A stretch of 64,000 nt of DNA, from assembly GCA_024291935.2 (NCBI GenBank), contig CM044310.1:121964213-122028212 (forward strand). The letters are read 5' to 3'. The stretch comes from Okapia johnstoni (taxonomy: Eukaryota; Chordata; Mammalia; Artiodactyla; Giraffidae). The position numbers and the translations under genes are program-made. This document shows positions 55,538 through 64,000 of the stretch, piece by piece. The notes under the pieces were generated by a model. The model saw only the letters and a program-made list of their open reading frames with translations, was not told the DNA's origin and searched no databases. Within the stretch, counting starts at the first letter, position 1, and each line of letters opens with the position of its first letter.

Positions 55538-58500
55538 TCAGAAGGCCGGCAGCTGCGCCAGGCTGAGGCGGCAGTCGACGCTGGAGTTGTCCGGGCCCGT
55601 GTAGGCCAGGCCCAGGGGCTCCAGGAAGGCCCGGCAGGCGGCCTCGCCCTCGAAGGCCAGCTCGGCCTGCAGGTAGGAGACGGGCAGCGCTGGGCGGAAG
55701 CTAAGGAGACAAGAGGAGAAGGTGATGAGGCGGCGGTGGACGTGGGAGGGCCCCACGGGCAGGGAGGGGGGGGCGCCCCCATTCGGGCGCCCGAGAGGCT
55801 TCCTCAGCGCGTTACCTGCCAGCCCCACTCCCACCCGCAGCCTCCCCACCTCAGCGGCTCGGGGGGGGCCCGGGGTGGGGTCGGGGCCCCAGCCCCGGCT
55901 GCGCCCCCCGTCGCCCTTACTTACCTGAGCGGGGGGACAGGAGGAGGGGGTGGGAGGGAAGGGCCAGCTGGCTCCTCTGCTGGCTGGGCCTGCGCAGACC
56001 CTCATAGGAAGGCCCACCGTGGCCGAGGGGAGGGGATGGGGGTAGGGCATGATGCGGGGCCGGGCCGGGTGGGGGCTGACCGCTATCTGGGGACCCACCC
56101 CTCCTACTTGCCTCACCCTGGTCAGAGAAAGCTGAGCACCTAGCTGAGAGGAGGCTGGGTCTGTGCGCCCCCGGGCCCACCCAGCTGTATGTGCCCAGGA
56201 GCAAGGCTCCGGGGCACGGCCACTGCCACTGAGGGTGCACTGGCGGGAACCCTGGATCCCTCCTGCCTGGAGCCCTGGCCGTCTGCGGGACTGGCCCTGG
56301 GAGGGGGAGCGGTCTCTGCGAAAGACGCCGGGCCCCTTCAGATACACGGGCCCCTTCAGATACAGGGGCTCCTTCAGATACGCGGGCCCCTTCAGACACA
56401 GGCCCCTCGGTGCTCTGGGCTGGCAGCAGCCCGCACCCTGCCGCCTCCGCTGAGTCCACCCCACTGCCTGTTTCCGTGGCCCCGCCCTCTACCTCACTCT
56501 TAAACGTTCTCGACCCACACTGGAGCCCACAAGGAGCCTCCTAACCTTCAGTGGGTGTCCATCCCCACCCAGACCGCCCCGCGGCTCCCAAGGCCCCTTG
56601 AGACCTCTGAGCAGGGCTTGGCAGCCTGTCACCTCAGGAGGTGGCCCTGCTGGGGCGATCTGGGCACCGTGGGATGCTCAGCGCATCCCCGGCCCCCAAC
56701 CCTAGAAGCGGGGAGGACCCCGGCCGTGACAAAACAAGGGGTGTCCTGAGCCCACCTGGGGCGCCTCCCTCCTGACAGATGCGGGCTGCTGCCACACCGT
56801 TGCCCAAGGCAAAGGGCACCCTCTTCGAGGAGCCGTCCAGCCTCGCTTGCCCGTGACACCCGGCCCTAAACTCATCTGAGCTCTCCTGAGGGCGCAAGGC
56901 CCGGTCCCGGAGCCCACAGCTGCCGAGGGCGCGGCCGGCTCTGCGGGGCTGCCCCACAGTGGGGCGGCTCACACTCTGCCGGGGAGCTCAGCCTCAGGAG
57001 GGCGGGGGAGGTGGGGGCCCGGACAAGGGGACAACGATGCCGGAGGGTCCAGGCTGACGTGAGCAGAGAGCGGCAGGAGAGAGGGGAGAGGGCGGCTGTG
57101 CACAGGGGAGCGGGTCCAGACGAGGGCGGAGCGCACAGGTGGGAGGGGAGGAGACAGGGACAGGGCGGGCCGCGGCCTGGGCGGGGCCTGAGGCCGGGGG
57201 GGCGGGGCGGAGGGGGCGGGGCGGAGCTCAGCTTTACATACGTTTTGATCATTGCCTTGAGGGCAGCTTTGCGCTCACGGTCGGCAAACTTGTCCACGAG
57301 GTAGCCAGACATGCAGGGCGCGTGAGAGTAGAGCCGGAAGAAGCGGTGGTAGTTGCCCAGAGCCCAGGCGGCCCTGAGCGCCAGGGCGTGGGCCACGCAG
57401 GGGTCTGCCTTCAGCTCCCGAGTCAGGTACGCCAGCTCCGTGGTGATGTCTGCAGCCAGAGACACAGGGTCAGGGGGGCGGGGCCGCCTCAGAGGCCCGG
57501 GCCGCCGTCCCGCAGGGCTGCGCCTCACCTCCCGAGTTCTTGGTGAAGATGTAATAGAGGATCCGGTAGGCGGTGAACTCGCCCACGTTGCCCGGCAGGT
57601 TCTCGGCGTACAACGACTTGAGCTGCGTCTGGCACTGGTTGAACTCTTCGTGGTCTCCCTGGAGGGCAGGGTGTGAGGGGGCAGAGTGAGGACCGCACAG
57701 CTGGGCGGGGGGACGGCTGGAAGCCCGGGGCGCGGGGGTGGGGTCCTGTCAGCCCCTCACCTTCTCCAAGGCGATGCGCGCGTGGGTCTCGTACACCTCC
57801 ACCGTGAACTCGGTGCGCACACCCTGCACCTGATGGTGGGAGCGAGGGCGTCACCACAGAGCTGGCCCCACCCCATCGGCCCCTCCCAGGCCCCGCCTCA
57901 CCGTCAGGTCCTGCCGGATGGACTTCATCTGCTCGCAGGCAAAGGCGTAGTCCTGCTTCTCCTTCCAGTGGGACTTGACCATGCACAGCGACTTCTTCAG
58001 AACCTACGGCAGGTGAAGTAAGCCTCAGTGTGACCCGGGCAGGACCAGCCGGAAAGGCTAAAACCTGCCGGGGGCCCACGAACTTGAGTCCCGACGGGGG
58101 CTCCAACATCAGACCCTCAGGGACTGCGTGTCAACATTAAAAACGAGGACACCAACCAGTAAGAGTGCACTCCCAGCCTCAGCCTCCCACACCCGTCTGC
58201 CCTGGGGGGCACTGAGCCCCACTCCCAGCTCGGGCCTCAGGGACTCACCTGATCTCACAGGCGCCGGCCTGGGATACGGGCCGCCTCCTCCTCAGTAGGG
58301 ATGGAGGCTCTAAGGCCAGCCCCGCCTCCCGGACTCGTCTCCGGAGTGCAAGCTCTGGGTCAAGCACCCTTGGGCACGCTAGCCCCCTGCCCGTCACCGC
58401 ACCTCCCCGGCCCGGCCCCCTGGGGACGGAGGCGCTGCCCTCGCGCCGGGCACTCACTGGCACGGGGCGCACGGTGGACGGGTCAGGAGCGCAGGTGAGG

Positions 58501-61500
58501 CGCAGGTAGTGCTTGGTGACGTCCAGGCAGGTGCCCACGATCTGCAGCTCCTGCCAGTCGGGGTCGGCCCCGCCGCCCTCCAGGCTGCCCACCTGCAGCA
58601 CCAGGGGCTCCAGGCGCAGGCGGCGTGAGTGTCCGTGCTGGAAGCGCGCCGCCCGCTTCTGCTTCTTCAGCTCGCGCTCGGGGTCCTCACACTCCAGGGC
58701 CGCCATCTTCTTGCGGCTGCGCTTGGTGGGCGCCAGGTCGTGCCTGGGGGAGGGGGTGGGGGTGTGTGAGGGGGCATGGGGGTATGGGGTGGGGGTGTGT
58801 GGCACCGCCCTCTCCGACGCTCCCGAGACACAGCCCTCTTCCTCCCAGAACCCCCAAACCAGCCCATCCCACCGTCAGCCCAAGGCTCACCTTTTGCCCC
58901 GCTGTGCCCGGCCCCGGCCCCGGTCCATGTGGGCCCCCCGGCCTCCCCGGCCCTTCGGGGGTGGGTTCCTGCGGCCCACAGGGTGACACTCGTTGCCTGA
59001 GCAGGAACTCTCGGAATCCGAGTGCGAGTCGCTGCCGGAGGGAGGGGCGGGAAGGTGAGGCCTGGCCCGGCCCCCGTGGGCCCCCCCACAGCCTGCCCGG
59101 GGCCCCCGGCACCTGCGGCGGAAGTGGCGGGTGGGGGATCGGGAGGAGGAGCGGGAGCGGGAGTCGGTGCTGGAGGAGGAGCTGTGGTCCTTCATGAAGA
59201 CGTTGCGGTTGCCGAACTTGGCGAAGCTGCTGCCCCGGGCTCGGCCGGCACCCCCAGCCCCTGGCGTCCCTCGCTGGGACTGGGCACCCCCGCCCCTGGT
59301 CGCAGAGGCTGCCCCCCTGGGAGGATGGAGGGTGCTGGGTGCCTCCCACCGCTTCTTCTTGGGGCTCTCGGCCACAGGCTCCCGAGTCAGCCTGAGGACA
59401 CGGCAGAGCAGAGCATCACAGCCTGGCGCCCCTAGCCCCTCACCCCGGGAACACGCGTTCAGGAGGAACGGCACCTCCCCAGGCATCGGAGGCGGCTAAC
59501 AAGGTGCAGAAAGAGGAGGTGCTCCGAGCCACTGAAGAACGCGCCCACCAGCGCGCACCCCTGGGATATTGGTCCCCGCCAACTCCCGCTCCGGGACCCG
59601 ACCCTCCTGCCCACCTCTCTGCGGGGCTCCCTTCAGCCCCAGGCACCCTGTGTCTCCCCTTGACTCACCCGGGCAAGGGCTCGCGGCTCCAGTCTATGGT
59701 GTAGGCCGAGCCGTCCTGCAGCCGCGCCTGCAGCACCTCCTTAAGCAGCTTCTCCGTGCGGTCCTTGTCCTCCTCTGACTCGCAGGCCGTGAAGCAGCGC
59801 TCCACGTACTCCTTCATGTCCTGCGGCCAGTCGTCCGGCTTCCCGGACAGGTTCCCCCTGGTGGAGAGCGGGCGTGTACAGCCAGTTCGGGAACAGCCCC
59901 CACACCTGGGCCAAGACCCTCGTCAGCCCCCCCTCGAAACACCCAGGGAGCCCACGGGAGGAAGAGAGCACCATCAGCTTTCTCAGGGGCAGCAGGTGGT
60001 CACCTGTGGTTCTGGGCTTTCTCAGGGTTGGGCTGGGGGCCGAAGCCGCTGTGCTGGCCCTCCGTGGTGGAGCTGAAGTTCTGGCTTGTGACGGGAAAGG
60101 GCCGTTTCTGGATGTTGAACTTGAGTCCCCCAGTCCCAGGAGCTGCTGTGAGGGCATGTAAAGCTCGGGTCAGCGGGCCCCGCACCCTTCCTGAGCAGCC
60201 ACACCCACAGCCTGCACAGTCCCAACGCCTGAAGTGAGGTCAGAGCACCCACAGGCCTCCCACCAGTGAGGACCCCGCCCTGCACCCCGGCTCCCCACCC
60301 CGAGGCGCTCACGCTTCATGCGATTCCACAGCTGCTGGCCCTTCTTGGGCTTGGCGGGCTCAGTGTAGGTGTGCTGCCCGTAGGCCTGGCCCGACGCGGG
60401 TCCTGCCTGGCTGTGCTGGGTGGCGGGGGCTGTCCCAGGCTGGGGGCCGCTGCTCAGAGGATGGGCCCCGTGCGGGGGGTTGGTGGGCTGGGGGGGCTGG
60501 GCTGCAGGCAGCTGCTGAGGGGGCGCCTGGTAGGGCATGCCTTCGTCCATGCCCGGAACGGGGGGCTGTGGGGGAAGCAGGCGCTGAGGGCGGAGCGGGC
60601 ACTCCGGGCCGGCCCACTCTGGTTTTCATTGTCCACATCCCTCAGTGTGCATCTCCCCACCCCGACCTCAGAGCGACCCTCGGGTGCGGACTCAGCTACC
60701 ACAGCCACCCTGCTGACCGCCAGGGGGCCCGGGCTCTGCCCCGGGCTTCTTGCCCACGGCTCCGAGCTGCTGGCATGGCAGTCCCCCTCTCGCCGAGAGC
60801 TGCCCCGATGGCAGGTGACCTTAAAACACGTTAATGCCTTCTGTTGCCTTTCTCAAGCTGGGCGGCAGATGGAAGTCCATTCGTTTTACTTATTTTTAAG
60901 TTACCTATTATTTTACACATTTTTTAAATGTTACATCTTTCTTTTTATAAGTCGTTCATGTTAAAAATAAAGAATATGATGATTGCTTTGCTGTTCCAGG
61001 TACCAGGTGAGGTTCCAGAAAGGAATAATGGGATTTAAAATCTTTTCAGGGAGACTATGCCACATGAAATAATCCTAAATCATGCTTCCCAGTCTACCAG
61101 TTAGACTTCAGCGAGTGTGGACGGCATAAACCATCTCCACCCACAACAGCACCTCCCCCAGCAGTGACTGCCTGGGCACGGGTCACATGCTGTCAGGACA
61201 CAGGCGTGGTGCACATGCTCGTAGGAGCCCTCCCATCCGACGGCACGGCTCAGACACAGAGCACAGGACTTGTAAGGGCGGGGGACAGGTAGACTGAAAC
61301 CCAGGCCCATCCACCTCCCTGGCACGGGCTCCTCCTCGTCTCCCACCATACCCCTGCCTGGACAGGCCACAGGGCTGGGCAAGGGCATTACCTGGTTCAG
61401 AGGCCCCTGGTGCTGGGGCGTGGCTGAGCCGTAGGAGCTGGCCATCCCATACTGGGAGGGGGAGCCGTAGCTCTGGTACACGCTCTGCCGTGGGCAAGGA

Positions 61501-63349
61501 AGGAAGGGGTCAGCCACAGGCCCACTCCTTCCAGGGCAGGGGGCCTGGCCCTGCTCTCTCCCAGCCCTCAGCAGCAATCCGCTACTGACCTCTCACCACT
61601 CCCCTCTCCACCGCATAAACGCACCAAACTGGCTCATGCTACAGGTTATAAGATGAAAACCTCCCTCCGTCCCACGTTTCACCATGTTTAACAGCTATCT
61701 ACTGAGCGCTATCCCATCTAAACACTACAACAACCATACACACAGAAATCCAGTGCTGAAGTCAGCTGCAGACACCTAACACTCCCCCCAGTAAGTGAAG
61801 AAAGAAGGCTAAGCAGAGCAGCAGAGTGGCAGGCGGGGCGGGCCTGCCGCTCTCAGGACGCCTGTCCCGGGCAGCCCTCCGCAAGGAGCATAGGGAGTGG
61901 GGGCAGCAGTGGGCCCGGGGTGCGCGGAGACGGAGGAGGCTCTGTGGTAACACGAGCACGGTTTGGGGGGTGCGGATGGCCTCGAGCCAGGGGAGGGTCT
62001 TCCAGCAGTCATCCCTGCTGTGGTCAAGCCATCAGCCGCCCCGGAGCCTGCCGCCCCCGCTGGGCACTCACCACCGGGTAGTAGTAGCTGTAGGGGTAGG
62101 TGTAGTTGTACTGCTGGTACCACTGGTAGTACTGCTGCTGCTGCAGGGCTGAGGCCTCTGCCTGCGACACGTACTGTGGGCAGAGGGTGGCGGGCCTCAG
62201 GGCTGCAGGCAGGAGCCCAGGCCACGCCTGGCAGCTCCATTTCCCGGGAGTTAACTGCTCAGGGACGGAGCTGGGTCCACACCTCTCCACGGAGAGCCAC
62301 CCCCTCTGTCACCCCACCCAGGCACCTCTCCCTCTTCAGGCTGGACTCCCTGAGGTGAGGACCACGAGGCCCTAGACTCCTCGAGGAGACAGACTGTGCA
62401 TCCCCACTCAAGGGCTCCAGGAGCACCTTCAGAGCGCCCTGCCTTGGAGATCCCAGAGGACACCACTGTGCTCCCCACCCCACTCAGGGTGCCCAGTCCC
62501 ATGGGGACTTCTCTCACTTGTGCACTGGCCACAGGCCCGTTGCTGCTGGCCTTGGTGGAGCTGCCAGCGGCTCCCGCTTTGCTGATGCTGGCCAGGGCCT
62601 GGCGGGCCTTCTCCCACTCCGGATTCTCGTGCATGGGAGTCTCCATGCCGTTCTCTCTGCCTGTCCCGGCCACCATGTTGTACTGAGAGGACCTGCAGGA
62701 AGAGCACGTGGAGTCAGCCCACCCTCCCACCACAGACCGGTGGGCAGGATGGAGGCCAGCAAACACCAGGGCTGGAATCGCACAGCCTCAACGTCTAACC
62801 TGTGATGTGCTGACAGTTCCTGCTTCACAGCTTTCCATGAGCCATAAACGCCATTGCCTATCTAAGGTACTTTACCAGATGCCTGCTACATATAGTTGTT
62901 AAAAGTCAAACAAAAAGATGCCCAGTATCCACAGAACTTAAGACCTGGGGCCTAGGCAGGCCTAACTGTTTTAGGAATCCACAAACTCTGTCTGATACCA
63001 CTTCAGTCAGAAAGCTAATCACCACACTGTTTTGGAAAAAATAAGGAACTAAACAAACAAAAAAATTAAGTATGAGGTGTTAGAGACTGCCCCTTTAATC
63101 ACAGTTGATGAACCGAGTCATCAGAGTTTTGTGACTCAAGCACGGTACTGTGGATGATGAAAGCTCACACAAGCGCCTCACCCCCAGCCCAAGCACAGGG
63201 ACCGCAGCATCACCACCCCCATGCTGTATGAGGGCCCACCCAGAGCCCAACACTGGGCCTTGCTTCCTCTCACCGCCCCCACCCCCATGCCATCCCTCCA
63301 GCCCCACTAACCAATCTGTGCTGCGCTGATCACCCACATTGGCCGCCAT
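55538..63349 (-). CDS. LENG8: LENG8: SAC3/GANP-domain nuclear RNA factor, intact
   Basis: A nuclear protein related to SAC3/GANP, implicated in mRNA processing and export. Fifteen coding exons fit with correct phases and GT/AG sites: 63312-63349, 62518-62692, 62072-62173, 61392-61484, 60313-60565, 60004-60145, 59669-59857, 59113-59391, 58891-59031, 58458-58743, 57902-58003, 57761-57829, 57529-57658, 57242-57449, 55538-55700. They give 789 aa; human LENG8 is about 800. [13 protein letters not shown] opens it. A Tyr/Gln-rich prion-like part ([14 protein letters not shown], 72-136) and a Ser/Arg part ([19 protein letters not shown], 331-424) follow. A basic KRSRKK stretch comes next, then the SAC3/GANP fold from about 520 to 750 ([41 protein letters not shown]). 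The initiator exon continues upstream as 5' UTR to an acceptor at 63404; the first exon lies beyond the window. The last intron donor is GTATGT. Confidence 0.96.
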
Positions 63350-63404
63350 CTGCACCCTGGGGTGTAAGGGGTGGACCTCGGGAGCCAGAATGCTTTTTCA
63401 CTGT

Positions 63405-64000
63405 CTGTAAGGCAAAAAATGAATTAGGGAGAATCAAGAAGGAGCTAGAAACATGTCATAAACCAGGGAAGGGAAGCAGATGACTCACAAGAAGCCAGAG
63501 AAGGAAGGAGCCAGTGGGGTAAACGGCCTGAAGAGAATAAATAAATAAATGGGCTACAGTGCCAGGGAAAGACCCTGGCTGCCCCCTGCAGCACACTAGA
63601 TGGAAAAGGAAGGATCTGAAAGCAAGAAAGTTGAAAGGAATTTCCCAAAGAGAAAAAGAAGGATCTGAAACCCAAATGAAGAAAGGGAAAGGTTCAAGGG
63701 AAACCCTGAGACAGATGGGAGGAGGGTCAGAGGGCGGGTGGGGGGACCTCAGGCAAGGGGTAGGGAGGAAGACAGCTGCTGAGAGGAAGCGCTAATGAAC
63801 AAAGTCTGAGTGAAGCTTAAGGCTGGGAGACTGGGAAAGACTTCTGAAGGAAAGCCTGTAAAGAGGGATGAGTTTGAGGGAGTCTTGAGAGAAGAGGAGA
63901 AAACACTGGAGAACGGAGAAACCTGGGAGGAAATGAGGATTTCCGGAAGTTACTCCTGGAGCCAGAAGAAGGCAGAGAGGAGCCCTGAAGTAAATAAATG
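63405..64000. other. LENG8 5' intron, purine-rich
   Basis: Sequence upstream of the LENG8 initiator exon. From about 63540 to the window end the plus strand is strongly A/G-rich. No exon or promoter is identified. Confidence 0.6.

Overview
The window is nuclear DNA from a ruminant, most likely cattle or a close bovine relative. The evidence is abundant BovB (RTE-type) LINE fragments, tRNA-Glu-derived Bov-tA/Bov-A2 SINEs and related artiodactyl SINEs, old L1 debris, and genes with phased introns. Gene content matches the telomeric part of the leukocyte receptor complex (human 19q13.42; bovine chromosome 18): a leukocyte immunoglobulin-like receptor (LILR), then CDC42EP5, LENG9 and LENG8. Human order and relative orientation are kept, seen here from the opposite strand.

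Layout. 1-9.3 kb is gene-poor and holds a minus-strand SENP3 retropseudogene split by a younger SINE, and a BovB LINE. 9.3-15.5 kb carries two plus-strand LILR relics (a 3' ITIM exon with its flank, and a D1 Ig exon) among L1 and SINE fragments. 15.7-21.5 kb holds one complete minus-strand LILRB-type gene. All 13 coding exons can be placed by eye with consistent phases and no internal stop (about 676 aa). It has five Ig domains because the D2 exon and its preceding intron are tandemly duplicated. 21.5-46 kb is mostly repeats and unassigned sequence. It includes a 270-bp polypyrimidine tract and a 25-bp minisatellite that puts an inverted CCAAT box in nearly every unit and is split by a BovB. 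46.3-47.5 kb is a CpG-rich block that may be the CDC42EP5 5' end.

51.3-63.4 kb is a compact G+C-rich gene block. CDC42EP5 and LENG9 lie on plus, LENG8 on minus, and the LENG9 and LENG8 3' ends converge. LENG8 is intact over 15 coding exons (789 aa). CDC42EP5 and LENG9 are recognisable throughout but carry small frame breaks, at least three of them in homopolymer runs. This may reflect base-level assembly error rather than gene loss.

The genes do not form one pathway. The LILR is an immune-cell surface receptor. CDC42EP5 is a Cdc42/septin effector, LENG9 a CCCH/2H-phosphoesterase-like protein, and LENG8 a SAC3/GANP-type nuclear RNA factor. No CRISPR, operon or prokaryotic features are present. 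SINE, LINE and relic boundaries are read by eye and are good to roughly 10-30 bp.
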